NCBI RefSeq assembly: GCF_004768465.1
Contig: NZ_SRMF01000008.1
Coordinates: 62,001-126,000 of the forward strand
Source of the DNA: Natronospirillum operosum
GTDB lineage: Bacteria > Pseudomonadota > Gammaproteobacteria > Pseudomonadales > Natronospirillaceae
Length of the DNA: 64,000 nt
Direction of reading: 5' to 3'
Positions 55,595-64,000 of the stretch are shown here, in pieces. A model generated the notes under the pieces. It ran no database searches, was not told the origin of the DNA, and saw only the letters and a program-made list of their open reading frames with translations. Position numbers and translations under genes: made by a program. Numbering within the stretch: the stretch's first letter is position 1; each line of letters begins with the position of its first letter.

Positions 55595-56968
55595 ATGTCA
55601 GACCGGGTTACGGTCAACGCGTCAATTACCCCCAAAGGCAGTCTGGAAACGCTGTCACAGCGGGAAGTACAGCAACTCAGAGCGACCGGATCAGGCGCCA
55701 CCTACAAGCTTTTTCGACAGTGCGCGCTGGCGATCCTCAATACCGGCTCGGACTCCGACAACGCCAAGACTATTCTGGAAGCCTACCCGGACTTTGATGT
55801 CCGTATTCACCAGCAGGACCGGGGCATCCGTCTGGAAGTGCTGAATGCACCGGCTGACGCCTTCGTCGACAACGAGATGATTGCCAGTACGCGCGAGATG
55901 ATCTTCAGCGCCCTGCGCGACATCATCTATACCCAGAGCGAGCTGGAACACAAGCGTGTTGATTTCGAGACCCCGGAAGGCATTACCGACTATGTCTTCC
56001 ACCTGCTGCGCAATGCCGGCACGCTGCGCTCCGGTCGTGAACCGCGCATGGCGGTGTGCTGGGGCGGGCACTCGATCAACAAGGAAGAATACAAATATAC
56101 CAAGACGGTAGGCCACGAGCTGGGCCTGCGTGGCCTGGACATCTGCACCGGCTGTGGCCCGGGTGCCATGAAGGGGCCGATGAAGGGCTCAACCATCTCG
56201 CATGCCAAGCAGCGTATCCGCGATGGCCGCTACCTGGGCCTGACCGAGCCCGGCATTATCGCCGCCGAGGCGCCGAACCCGATCGTCAACGAGCTGGTCA
56301 TCCTGCCCGATATCGAAAAGCGGCTGGAAGCCTTTGTGCGCGTCGGCCACGGTATCATCATCTTCCCCGGGGGCGCCGGTACGGCCGAAGAGCTGCTGTA
56401 TGTACTGGGCATCCTGATGCATCCGGAGAATCGTGAACTGCCCTTCCCGCTGATATTGTCCGGCCCGGCCAGTGCGGAGCCCTATTTCCAGCAGCTGCAC
56501 GAATTCATCGGTGCCACCCTGGGCTTTGAGGCCCAGCAGCGGTACCGCATCATCATTGATGACCCGGCCATGGTGGCGCGCGAGATGAAACTGGGTATCG
56601 ATGAGGTGACGCGCTATCGCCAGCAGCGCAACGATGCCTACTATTTCAACTGGCTGCTGAAGATCGATCACAGCTTCCAGCAGCCCTTCGAGCCCACGCA
56701 CGCCAATATGGCGGCGCTGGAGATTCACCACGGCCTGCCGGTGCATGAACTGGCGGCCAATCTGCGCCGTGCCTTTTCCGGTATCGTCGCAGGCAACGTC
56801 AAGGATCAGGGCATCCGCCTGATCGAGCGTGAAGGGCCCTACGAGATTCAGGGTGACCCCAACATCATGCAGCCGCTGGACGAGCTGCTGCAGGCATTTG
56901 TACAACAGCACCGCATGAAGTTGCCGGGTACCGGCGACTATGTGCCCTGCTATCGACTGGTTTCCTGA
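55595..56968 (+). CDS. ppnN: Pyrimidine/purine nucleotide 5'-monophosphate nucleosidase PpnN
   Basis: LOG-family nucleosidase that cleaves nucleoside monophosphates, giving ribose 5-phosphate and a base; in E. coli it responds to (p)ppGpp. It has 457 residues from the ATG at 55595, nine bases after AGGAG. The LOG motif PGGAGTAEE is near 257-265, and GGHSINKEEYKYTKTVG and CTGCGPGAMKGPMKG match the YgdH subgroup. It is nine bases upstream of rph. Confidence 0.95.
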   Translation: MSDRVTVNASITPKGSLETLSQREVQQLRATGSGATYKLFRQCALAILNTGSDSDNAKTILEAYPDFDVRIHQQDRGIRLEVLNAPADAFVDNEMIASTREMIFSALRDIIYTQSELEHKRVDFETPEGITDYVFHLLRNAGTLRSGREPRMAVCWGGHSINKEEYKYTKTVGHELGLRGLDICTGCGPGAMKGPMKGSTISHAKQRIRDGRYLGLTEPGIIAAEAPNPIVNELVILPDIEKRLEAFVRVGHGIIIFPGGAGTAEELLYVLGILMHPENRELPFPLILSGPASAEPYFQQLHEFIGATLGFEAQQRYRIIIDDPAMVAREMKLGIDEVTRYRQQRNDAYYFNWLLKIDHSFQQPFEPTHANMAALEIHHGLPVHELAANLRRAFSGIVAGNVKDQGIRLIEREGPYEIQGDPNIMQPLDELLQAFVQQHRMKLPGTGDYVPCYRLVS

Positions 56969-56977
56969 GGAGAGTCT

Positions 56978-57697
56978 ATGAGACCCAGTGGCCGCGCCTC
57001 CAATGAGTTGCGCCCCATTACCATTGAACGCCACTTTACCAAGCATGCCGAGGGGTCAGTGCTGATCAGCTTCGGTGATACGCGGGTACTGTGTACCGCC
57101 TCGGTTACCGAGGGTGTGCCGCCCTTCATGCGGGGCCAGGGGCGGGGGTGGGTCACGGCCGAATATGGCATGCTGCCGCGCGCCACCAATACCCGTAACA
57201 ATCGCGAGGCCGCGCGCGGCAAACAGAGTGGTCGCACCGTCGAGATCGGACGCCTGATCGGGCGGGCCTTGCGCAATGCGGTAGACCTGCAGGCGCTGGG
57301 CGAATACACCGTTACGCTGGACTGTGATGTGCTGCAGGCTGATGGCGGCACACGCACGGCGGCCATTACCGGGGCTTGCGTGGCGCTGGTGGATGGTCTG
57401 CGATCGCTGCAGCGCGACAAGAAGCTGCTGACCGACCCGCTGCGCCACATGGTGGCGGCCGTATCAGTGGGGCTCTACAAGGGTGAACCGGTGCTGGACC
57501 TGGACTATATTGAAGACAGCCAGGCCGATACCGACCTGAACGTGGTCATGACCGACAGTGAAGGCTTTGTCGAGGTCCAGGGTACGGCCGAGGGCGAACC
57601 ACTTGCCGGGGAAGATCTGAACCGCCTGCTGGCGCTGGCTCGCGAGGGCATAGTCGATCTGGTCGCCGCACAGCAGGCAGCACTCACGGAGGCCTGA
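56978..57697 (+). CDS. rph: Ribonuclease PH
   Basis: Phosphorolytic 3'-5' exoribonuclease trimming tRNA ends. It has 239 residues, the full family length, so unlike the truncated E. coli K-12 copy. [51 protein letters not shown] and the phosphate-binding [20 protein letters not shown] (Arg86-type) are seen. Confidence 0.98.
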   Translation: MRPSGRASNELRPITIERHFTKHAEGSVLISFGDTRVLCTASVTEGVPPFMRGQGRGWVTAEYGMLPRATNTRNNREAARGKQSGRTVEIGRLIGRALRNAVDLQALGEYTVTLDCDVLQADGGTRTAAITGACVALVDGLRSLQRDKKLLTDPLRHMVAAVSVGLYKGEPVLDLDYIEDSQADTDLNVVMTDSEGFVEVQGTAEGEPLAGEDLNRLLALAREGIVDLVAAQQAALTEA

Positions 57698-57699
57698 CC

Positions 57700-57954
57700 A
57701 TGACGGACTATTCTTCACGCGTACATATCCGCCCCTTCCTGATTGTGCTGGATGTGGTGGCCGTGCTCTGCCTGCTGGTGGGGCTGCATGACCTGTTGCG
57801 GCCGGAGATCCCGCTGGTCCATCCCAACCTGCAGTTTGACGGTTACCTCTGGGTATTGCTGCTCGGCGGCCTGATACTGGGCGCGATTTCCGTATGGACG
57901 CTGATCCGCATGTTTTCCGGCAAGGGCGTGGTGTCGGCCGAGGATATCGGCTGA
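57700..57954 (+). CDS. Hypothetical two-helix membrane protein
   Basis: 84 residues with two hydrophobic helices (about 12-28 and 47-68). I do not recognise a family. It begins two bases after the rph stop, with GGAGGCCTGACC at a good distance, so it is co-translated with rph, and it converges on the GNAT-C39 gene eight bases away. Confidence 0.75.
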   Translation: MTDYSSRVHIRPFLIVLDVVAVLCLLVGLHDLLRPEIPLVHPNLQFDGYLWVLLLGGLILGAISVWTLIRMFSGKGVVSAEDIG

Positions 57955-57961
57955 GCCCGCC

Positions 57962-59107
57962 TCAGATGGCTGCGGGGCCGATAATCAGGCTGGCGCGCAG
58001 GCCCTGACGGCCGAAGCGGGCCATGCGTTCGAACTGGGCCCGGGGGATGGGCAGCCAGGCGTTGTCGGTTGCTGAGGCTTCCAGCTCGTCGCCCACATCC
58101 GGATCATGCACATAGAGGCAGTGGGCGTCGGCCGCTACCACGGTTACCCAGTGGGGGGCCTTGTTGCCGTTCATGCGCCAGCTGCTGATCAGCACCAGCG
58201 GGATACGCCCGGCTTCCAGATGGCCGGCCAGATCAGCCGCACCGAGAGCCCCCGTCTGTACCTGCACCGGGGTGGTCGCCAGCTGGCGCTCGAAATCCTC
58301 ATGCACCAGGGTCATCACGGCCTTCTTGTCCGGGTCGCGCACGCTGTCCAGAAACAGTGGCCCGGCCTGATTGACCACCAGCGTCACGCCAAAGCCCCGG
58401 TTGTGGGCAGCCAGGGCCAGGCCGTGCGGCCCACAGCCCCCATGCCCGGATGTCATGAAGATGGTGGTGGCCTCACGCCACAGGCGCAGTTCCTCGGTGC
58501 GTTCCAGGGCGCGCTCGGAGTCCAGAGCTGCCATGGCCATCAGCAGGCTGGCCGGGCCGCAGGTGAAGTCCGTGGTCTGGGCATAGAAGGGAATCGAGCG
58601 CCGGGTCTCCTGGCGCGGATGGCGAATTCGTTTCTCCAGGCGCAGCGCCGGTGAATGGTCGGCGTAGTAGTCGTCCACGGCGGCAAACTGCCGGTAGCCC
58701 AGGCCCTTGTAGAACCGTATGGCCACCGCATTGTCCGGCCTGACTTCCAGCCGGGTGTGGGTACAGCCATGAGCCAGCGCATCCGCTTCGCTGCGGGCCA
58801 TCAGTGCATGGGCAATGCCGCGACCCTGAAAGTCCGGGTCCACCGCAATGGAATAGATGCGGCTCAGGGCCGTACCGCGGCGGTACAGCACACAGACATA
58901 GCCGGCCAGCCGGCCCTCGGTCATGGCCACCAGCAGGGAGGCGGTTTCACTGTCGATCAGGCGGCGGAAGCTGCGTCGGCTGAGGCGGTCGCTGTCGAAA
59001 CAGCGTGCTTCCAGCTGCTCCAGCGCGCTGACATCATCTCGCGTTGCCGCGCGCAGCTCAGTCGGAGCATCAACATGTGCAGCCTGGGATGGCAAGTGCG
59101 CTATCAT
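57962..59107 (-). CDS. GNAT acetyltransferase fused to a C39-like cysteine peptidase
   Basis: 381 residues from ATG 59107 (GGAG five bases upstream). Residues about 15-160 are a RimI-like N-acetyltransferase: acetyl-CoA loop QGRGIA at 94-99 and EVRPDNAVAIRFYKGLGY at 121-138. Residues about 170-360 are a papain-like C39 peptidase with Gln177, Cys183 (DFTCGPASLL), His319 (PHWVTVV) and Asp335 (HDPD); all triad residues are present. No ABC transporter is attached, unlike bacteriocin-processing C39. It diverges from an RLAN-type RimK gene across 54 bases; such pairs have been predicted to modify peptides. Substrate unknown. Confidence 0.9.
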   Translation of the reverse strand: MIAHLPSQAAHVDAPTELRAATRDDVSALEQLEARCFDSDRLSRRSFRRLIDSETASLLVAMTEGRLAGYVCVLYRRGTALSRIYSIAVDPDFQGRGIAHALMARSEADALAHGCTHTRLEVRPDNAVAIRFYKGLGYRQFAAVDDYYADHSPALRLEKRIRHPRQETRRSIPFYAQTTDFTCGPASLLMAMAALDSERALERTEELRLWREATTIFMTSGHGGCGPHGLALAAHNRGFGVTLVVNQAGPLFLDSVRDPDKKAVMTLVHEDFERQLATTPVQVQTGALGAADLAGHLEAGRIPLVLISSWRMNGNKAPHWVTVVAADAHCLYVHDPDVGDELEASATDNAWLPIPRAQFERMARFGRQGLRASLIIGPAAI

Positions 59108-59161
59108 GAAACTCCAACCCCATCTGGGGCGCCCTTTGAATGACGGTCCCGGGAGAAGACC

Positions 59162-60757
59162 ATGGCTGATCTGCTGATTGTCGTTGAACGACGCCAAGAC
59201 TGGAAGTCTTTCTATCCTACCGACAATGTACTGACCTTTCAGGAATACCTGACTGAAGCGCGGGGTCCTCTGCCGCGGGGCACGCGCGTGCTCAACCTGT
59301 GTCGGGACTACAAGTACCTGTCCAACGGCTATTACTGTTCGCTGCTGGCGGAAGCTCGCGGCCACCGGGTCATGCCTTCAGTGCGCACGCTGAATGACCT
59401 GGGGCGCAAGGCCATCTATGGTCCTCGCATCGAGGAACTGGCGCCCACCCTGAAGAAGCTGGAAGCACAGAGCACTGCGGACGGGCAGCGTGAGGTGGAG
59501 GTGGTTTTCCATTTCGGTACCTTCCCGGGGCCGGGGTTTGCCGGTGCCTCCCCCATGGCGGCCGCTGCCGAGTCTGCAGAGTCCGGTGCGGAGCCGGGCC
59601 CGGTGGCCGCTTCGGGGACCGGCCCGACACCACCTCTGGTGTCGCTGGCCCGCCAGCTGTTCGAGCAGTTCCCCTGCCCCATACTGCGCGTGACCTTCTC
59701 CACCTCGGGGCCCAGAGACCGACCGACTCCCTGGACCATCAGCAGCCTGCGGGCGGGGCGTCTGCACCGACTGACGGATCAGGAGGAAGACGAGTTTGCG
59801 CGTGCGCTGGATCATTTCAGTCGCCAGATCTGGCGCCAGCCGAAGTCCCGGCGCTCGGCCCGTTTTGAACTGGCCATGCTGGTCAACCCGGACGAGCAGA
59901 TGCCACCGTCCGACGAGCGTGCTCTGAAGCGGTTCGTGAAGGCGGGGCGGAAGGTCGGGCTGGATGTGGAAATAATCCACAAGGGCGACTACGGCCGCCT
60001 GGCCGAGTTTGACGGCTTGTTCATTCGGGAAACCACGGGTATCGACAACCACACCTATCGCTTTGCCAAGCGGGCCGAGTCCGAGGGCCTGGTGGTGATC
60101 GACGATGCCGAGTCGATACTGCGCTGTACCAACAAGGTGTATCTGGCCGATCTGCTGCAGAAGAATCGGGTACCGACTCCGGAAACGCGAATACTGAGTC
60201 GTGACAACCGCGAGGATCTGGCGGCGGCCGGCGCAGCCCTGGGCTTTCCGTTGGTACTGAAAATACCCGATGGCAGCTTTTCGCGTGGGGTGGTCAAGGT
60301 ACAGGATGCCGCCAGCCTGGAACGGGAAGCCGCTGCCCTGTTCAAGCGCTCCGCCCTGCTGCTGGCGCAGGAATTCATGTACACCGATTATGACTGGCGC
60401 ATCGGCGTGCTGGCCGGCAAACCCCTGTTTGCCTGTCAGTACTTCATGTCCCGGGGCCACTGGCAGATTTACCAGCATGGGGCGGGCGGCCAGGTCGATT
60501 CGGGCGATTTCCGCACCATGCCGGTACATGAAGCACCCAAGGCCGTGGTGCAGGCTGCGGTCAGGGCGGCCGGTCTGATCGGCCAGAGTCTGTACGGGGT
60601 CGACGTCAAGCAGCAGGGCAAGCGAGCCGTGGTGATCGAAGTCAATGACAACCCGAACATCGACGCCGGTGTGGAAGACGAGTTTCTGGGCGACGAACTC
60701 TACCAGCTCATCATGGAGGATTTCCTGCGGCGCATGGAGCTTCGGGGCCGTAAATAG
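59162..60757 (+). CDS. RimK-family ATP-grasp ligase with RLAN N-terminal domain
   Basis: 531 residues. The N-terminal RimK-like (RLAN) domain is at about 1-250 (LIVVERRQDWKSFYPTD, LNLCRDYKYLSNGYYCSLL), interrupted by an Ala/Gly/Pro-rich low-complexity insert at about 123-158. The ATP-grasp domain follows (about 290-520): LKIPDGSFSRGVVKV binds ATP, DWRIGVLAG lies in the core, and EVNDNPNIDAG carries the Mg-binding Glu and Asn. RimK relatives ligate amino acids such as glutamate to acceptors. The ATG follows GGGAGAAG. The acceptor is unknown. Confidence 0.92.
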   Translation: MADLLIVVERRQDWKSFYPTDNVLTFQEYLTEARGPLPRGTRVLNLCRDYKYLSNGYYCSLLAEARGHRVMPSVRTLNDLGRKAIYGPRIEELAPTLKKLEAQSTADGQREVEVVFHFGTFPGPGFAGASPMAAAAESAESGAEPGPVAASGTGPTPPLVSLARQLFEQFPCPILRVTFSTSGPRDRPTPWTISSLRAGRLHRLTDQEEDEFARALDHFSRQIWRQPKSRRSARFELAMLVNPDEQMPPSDERALKRFVKAGRKVGLDVEIIHKGDYGRLAEFDGLFIRETTGIDNHTYRFAKRAESEGLVVIDDAESILRCTNKVYLADLLQKNRVPTPETRILSRDNREDLAAAGAALGFPLVLKIPDGSFSRGVVKVQDAASLEREAAALFKRSALLLAQEFMYTDYDWRIGVLAGKPLFACQYFMSRGHWQIYQHGAGGQVDSGDFRTMPVHEAPKAVVQAAVRAAGLIGQSLYGVDVKQQGKRAVVIEVNDNPNIDAGVEDEFLGDELYQLIMEDFLRRMELRGRK

Positions 60758-60781
60758 ACACAATCGGCAGAGGAGACGACT

Positions 60782-61606
60782 ATGGATGATCTGGTATCAC
60801 GATGGAGCCTGACCGATCAAGTGCCGGTAGGGGGAGGGTCCATCAATCAGGCCTTCGCGGCCCGGACTGCCGAGGGGGAACGAGTCTTCCTGAAGACCCA
60901 CCCCCACCCCCCTCCCGGCTTCTTTGCCGCCGAGGCTGCAGGCCTGCAGGCATTGGCTCGCGCCGGGGCCCCGGTACCCGAGGTGCTGGATGTAGTGGAC
61001 AGCGGACTGCTGCTGAGCCATATCGAAACGGGCAGTGCCGGGCCTCGCAGCATGGAAGCCCTGGGCGAGGTGCTGGCGGCCCTGCATGAGCAGCACGGGC
61101 CTCATTTCGGTTTCGAGGCCGACAACTACTGTGGCCTGTCAGTGCAGCACAATGCGGCCCATGACAACGGCCACGACTTTTTCATCAACTGCCGCCTGCT
61201 GCCACAGGGGCAGCGTGCCTTTGACGAAGGCCTGCTGACACGGCCCTGGATGCAGGCGCTGGAGCGCCTGTGCAGTCAACTGGGTGACCTGATACCGCAG
61301 CAGCCACCGTCGCTGATCCATGGTGATCTGTGGAGCGGTAATGTGCTGTTCGATGCACAGAGGCAGCCGGTACTGATCGACCCGGCCGTAAGCTGGAGCT
61401 GGGCCGAGGCCGATCTGGCCATGACCCGGCTCTTTGGCGGCTTCGGCCCGGAGCTGGACGCGGCCTATCAATCAATACGGCGGCTGGACCCCGGGCTGGA
61501 GGAGCGCATACCCCTGTACAACCTCTACCACTTGCTGAACCATCTGAACCTGTTCGGCGGTGGCTATCAGGCGGCGGTCACCCGGGTGCTGCAACCCTGG
61601 CGCTGA
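60782..61606 (+). CDS. Fructosamine/ketosamine kinase family protein
   Basis: 274 residues of the FN3K/YniA family, which phosphorylate sugar-amine adducts on proteins so that they decompose. GGGSINQAF is the nucleotide loop, VFLKTHPH holds the Lys, NYCGLSVQ and FFINCRLLPQ are family blocks, and HGDLWSGNVLF near 179 carries the catalytic Asp; IDPAVSW binds Mg. It starts 24 bases after the RimK gene behind AGAGGAG, so it is likely co-transcribed. Its link with the RimK pair is inferred only. Confidence 0.92.
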   Translation: MDDLVSRWSLTDQVPVGGGSINQAFAARTAEGERVFLKTHPHPPPGFFAAEAAGLQALARAGAPVPEVLDVVDSGLLLSHIETGSAGPRSMEALGEVLAALHEQHGPHFGFEADNYCGLSVQHNAAHDNGHDFFINCRLLPQGQRAFDEGLLTRPWMQALERLCSQLGDLIPQQPPSLIHGDLWSGNVLFDAQRQPVLIDPAVSWSWAEADLAMTRLFGGFGPELDAAYQSIRRLDPGLEERIPLYNLYHLLNHLNLFGGGYQAAVTRVLQPWR

Positions 61607-61632
61607 CCGCCCGGCAGGGGCCTGCACCCGCC

Positions 61633-63579
61633 TCAGTTGAGGCGGAAGCGGGCCACCAGGTTGCGCAGCTGCTCAGCCAGTTGGGAGAGGTTGTCGCCGG
61701 CCTCCACCGATTGGCTGACATTCTCTGTGGTCTGGGCGGCCACCTCACTGATGCTGTGAATGCTCTTGTTGATATCGCGCGATACCGCGGTCTGCTCCTC
61801 AGTGGCACTGGCGATCTGCTGCGCGGTTTCATCGATCAGGTTGACTGCTTCCACAATACGCTCCAGCTGGGTGCCGACCTCTTCCGACCGCGTCACGCTT
61901 TCCTCGGACCGCTCGCGGCTGGTTTCCATGGCGGTGACCGCCCGTTCGGTGCCCTTTTGCAACTGCTCGATCATGGTCTGGATTTCGGTCGTGGACTCCT
62001 TGCTGCGACCGGCCAGCCCGCGCACCTCATCGGCCACCACGGCAAAGCCACGCCCGCTTTCGCCGGCCCTTGCCGCCTCGATGGCAGCATTCAGGGCCAG
62101 CAGATTGGTCTGCTCGGCAATGCCTTCGATCACTTCGACCACCTTGCCGATACGATCACTGTCTTCCTTCACGGTGTTGATCACCTGGGTGGTGTTTTCA
62201 ATCTCCCTGGCCAGCTGATTGATGGCTTCAATCGAGGCCTGTACCACCTGCCGCCCTGTGGCCGCCGACTCGGAAGCCGTGCGTGACGCATCGGCCGAGG
62301 ACTGGGTGCTGGCCGCCACGTCTTCCAGCGTGGCGGTCATCTCGTTCATGGCGGTGGCGGAGCTGTTGATTTCCTGGGTCTGCTGTTCAACCCCTTCATT
62401 GGTTCGGGTGCTGATCTGGGCCAGTTCGGTTGAAGCCGACGCCACCTGCGCCGAATAGTCGCCGATGTCCGTCATCATGCCATGCAATCGCTGCTGCATA
62501 CTATGCAGTGAGGCCAGCAGGCTGTCCTGGTCGCCCTTGCGCAACCGGATCTGTGCGGTCAGATCGCCATCGGCGACCTGGTGCACGATGGCGGCTGCGT
62601 ATTCCGGGTCTCCGCCCAGCGTTTTCAGAATGGACCGCACCATCAGCAGACAGGCGCCGATCGAGGCGGCAATGACCAGCGCGGCCAGTATCGTCAGGAA
62701 GGCCAGCATCTGGCCCACTGCGGCCAGCGCCACAGACTGTTCGGTTTCCACCACCAGTGACCAGTCCAGCATGTCGATATAGGCACTGGCGCCCACGACA
62801 CGAGTGCCGGCAGCATTGGTGTAGGTGCCGGCCTGATCGGTGCCGGCCTGGGCAGCCTGTGCAGCCTCGGTCTCCAGCGGGGAGTCGGTACTGCCAAAGG
62901 ATGCTGCCGGCGTGACCGGCACCCCGTTGCCATCAAGCAGATAGATCTCGGTGCCGGCCCCCCGATCCAGTGCCTCCAGGCGTTCCACCAGGGTATCGAT
63001 CATGACCGCACCGCGCATGACGGACACAATCTCGTTGTCATAGACCGGAATGGCCACCGTGGACACGGTATTGCCGGTGGCCCGGGATACTACAGGTTGC
63101 GAGAAGGCCGGTGTCCCCGAGACGGCCTGCTGGAACCAGGCGCGGTCGTGTACATCAAAAGCATTGGCCTCGGATTCCGGCATGATTCTGGGGCTGCCTT
63201 CATTGAGGTCGACCCCGGCCATACCGATGCCATCGGCACCGACCAGGAAGATGGTGTCATAGAACAGGTCCTGTTCGGTAATGCGCAGCATCAGTTCGTT
63301 GACGCGATCCAGATCGGCATCGATCGACGCTTCCAGACTGGCCAGAAAACGCATTTCGTCCTGGCGTGCCTGCAGCCACTCGGTAAACGACTGGGCATTG
63401 TTCTGGGCCGTGGCTTCAACACTGGTAAGGGACTGTTCTACCTGGGCCTGTCGGTACTGGGAGAACAGAATGGAGGTCAGGATGAGTATGGCGCCCACGA
63501 TCAGGGCGACCAGTAGGGTGGTCAGGCGAACGCCAAAGCTTAGTTTTTTCCATGTGGAATTGAGTGCGGAGTTTGTCAT
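61633..63579 (-). CDS. Methyl-accepting chemotaxis protein with dCache-like sensor
   Basis: Transmembrane chemoreceptor of 648 residues. TM1 is at about 18-38, the periplasmic sensor at about 40-275 ([19 protein letters not shown], a Cache-type ligand loop), TM2 at about 285-308, then HAMP and the signalling domain. The conserved hairpin tip reads [20 protein letters not shown] (about 495-514) and continues [15 protein letters not shown]. The C-terminus is FRLN with no CheR-tethering pentapeptide. Ligand unknown. Confidence 0.95.
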   Translation of the reverse strand: MTNSALNSTWKKLSFGVRLTTLLVALIVGAILILTSILFSQYRQAQVEQSLTSVEATAQNNAQSFTEWLQARQDEMRFLASLEASIDADLDRVNELMLRITEQDLFYDTIFLVGADGIGMAGVDLNEGSPRIMPESEANAFDVHDRAWFQQAVSGTPAFSQPVVSRATGNTVSTVAIPVYDNEIVSVMRGAVMIDTLVERLEALDRGAGTEIYLLDGNGVPVTPAASFGSTDSPLETEAAQAAQAGTDQAGTYTNAAGTRVVGASAYIDMLDWSLVVETEQSVALAAVGQMLAFLTILAALVIAASIGACLLMVRSILKTLGGDPEYAAAIVHQVADGDLTAQIRLRKGDQDSLLASLHSMQQRLHGMMTDIGDYSAQVASASTELAQISTRTNEGVEQQTQEINSSATAMNEMTATLEDVAASTQSSADASRTASESAATGRQVVQASIEAINQLAREIENTTQVINTVKEDSDRIGKVVEVIEGIAEQTNLLALNAAIEAARAGESGRGFAVVADEVRGLAGRSKESTTEIQTMIEQLQKGTERAVTAMETSRERSEESVTRSEEVGTQLERIVEAVNLIDETAQQIASATEEQTAVSRDINKSIHSISEVAAQTTENVSQSVEAGDNLSQLAEQLRNLVARFRLN

Positions 63580-64000
63580 GTGTCACCTGTCTTGACCCGA
63601 ACAACTTCGGATCGGTCGGTACGGCTTGTACGGCCTTGTGAGACCGCTTGTAATTATCAAGCGTCCTTGCGGGTCAAAGAGCGACTCTCTGAACAGTTGT
63701 CGTCTGTTCTTGCAGTATCTGGATAGTCTTATATGCGAAAATACGCAAGTGATTTTAACATTGATCAGGACAGTCTGGGCTGTCCGCTCTGCACCAGTGC
63801 CCGGTGTCGCCTCTTAACACTCCCTTTGCACTGTACAAGGCTTGAAAACTGAGCCGGTTCGGGCAAAGCTGTCAGAGTTGAATATAATCAATACAAAGAG
63901 CCGGAAGCTGGGAGCCAGGCAAGAATGGCCACAGTATCCAATTAGAGGCCGGATTGCCCGAAGACTCATTCACGCTGTCAGCCCTGCCCCCGCCGGTGGC
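63580..64000. other. Intergenic region upstream of the chemoreceptor, no gene seen
   Basis: 421 bases without a convincing gene. The region is locally AT-rich. TATAAT occurs on the plus strand near 63889 without a well-placed -35. An imperfect palindrome (CTTGTAATTATCAAG, 63649-63663) lies on the chemoreceptor side. I found no flagellar sigma-28 motif. Confidence 0.5.

Noticed and set aside
59108-59365. N-terminal extension of the GNAT-C39 gene to 59365
   Set aside because: It would run antisense into the RimK-like gene, and the extra residues lack similarity; ATG 59107 has GGAG upstream.
63545-63560. parS-like sequence TTTTCCATGTGGAATT near the chemoreceptor start
   Set aside because: At least four mismatches to the 16-bp site seen three times elsewhere, so likely chance.

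Overview
This window is the replication-origin region of a high-GC gammaproteobacterial chromosome. Gene families and their order match the Pseudomonadales/Oceanospirillales: rpmH-rnpA-yidC-mnmE on one side of oriC and dnaA-dnaN-recF-gyrB on the other, a coxB-ctaD-ctaG-ctaE-DUF2909-SURF1-ctaA-ctaB cluster, engB-cytochrome c5-cytochrome c4-dsbA, ubiC-ubiA-HU-recG-HDOD, and polA-thrB-diguanylate cyclase. Sequence reading alone does not settle the genus. There is no prophage, insertion sequence or CRISPR array; nearly everything looks like resident chromosomal DNA.

Layout. 1-2.0 kb: end of glyS. 2.0-3.0 kb: a manganese exporter of the TMEM165/GDT1 family behind a yybP-ykoY (Mn2+) riboswitch with a good promoter. 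3.0-9.2 kb: gyrB, recF, dnaN and dnaA, all leftward, with three perfect parS sites; one lies in the stem of the gyrB terminator and one inside recF. 9.2-9.6 kb: oriC. 9.6-13.4 kb: rpmH, rnpA, yidC, mnmE rightward. 13.4-18.8 kb: leftward hybrid sensor kinase, lysophospholipase, unknown protein and MATE exporter. 19.0-26.4 kb: the aa3 cytochrome c oxidase operon with copper and haem A assembly factors. 26.4-29.0 kb: engB, two soluble cytochromes c and dsbA. 29.0-34.4 kb: a four-gene operon (RND transporter, LolA-like periplasmic protein, outer-membrane barrel, TetR regulator) that looks like a trans-envelope lipid or hydrophobic-compound export system of unknown substrate. 34.6-45.6 kb: a degenerate GGDEF-EAL protein, uvrD, an acyl-CoA thioesterase, tRNA-Thr(UGU), a DUF3392 / degenerate S1-P1 nuclease / DUF2971 / response-regulator row, ubiA-ubiC, HU and a small zinc-ribbon protein. 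45.7-57.9 kb: ridA, a small barrel protein, recG, a YbaK-HDOD fusion, polA (proofreading site lost), thrB, a GGDEF cyclase, ppnN and rph. 57.9-61.6 kb: a divergent pair made of a GNAT-C39 peptidase fusion and an RLAN-type RimK ATP-grasp ligase, followed by a fructosamine kinase. 61.6-63.6 kb: a chemoreceptor.

How it fits together. The core is replication and segregation (oriC, dnaA, dnaN, recF, gyrB, parS), translation and envelope biogenesis (rpmH, rnpA, yidC, mnmE, engB) and aerobic respiration (aa3 oxidase plus c4/c5 electron donors, ubiquinone synthesis). The least explained parts are the RND/LolA-like/barrel operon, the RimK/GNAT-C39 pair, the parS site shared with the gyrB terminator, and several proteins that keep their fold but have lost catalytic residues (PolA exonuclease domain, S1/P1-like protein, GGDEF-EAL protein).
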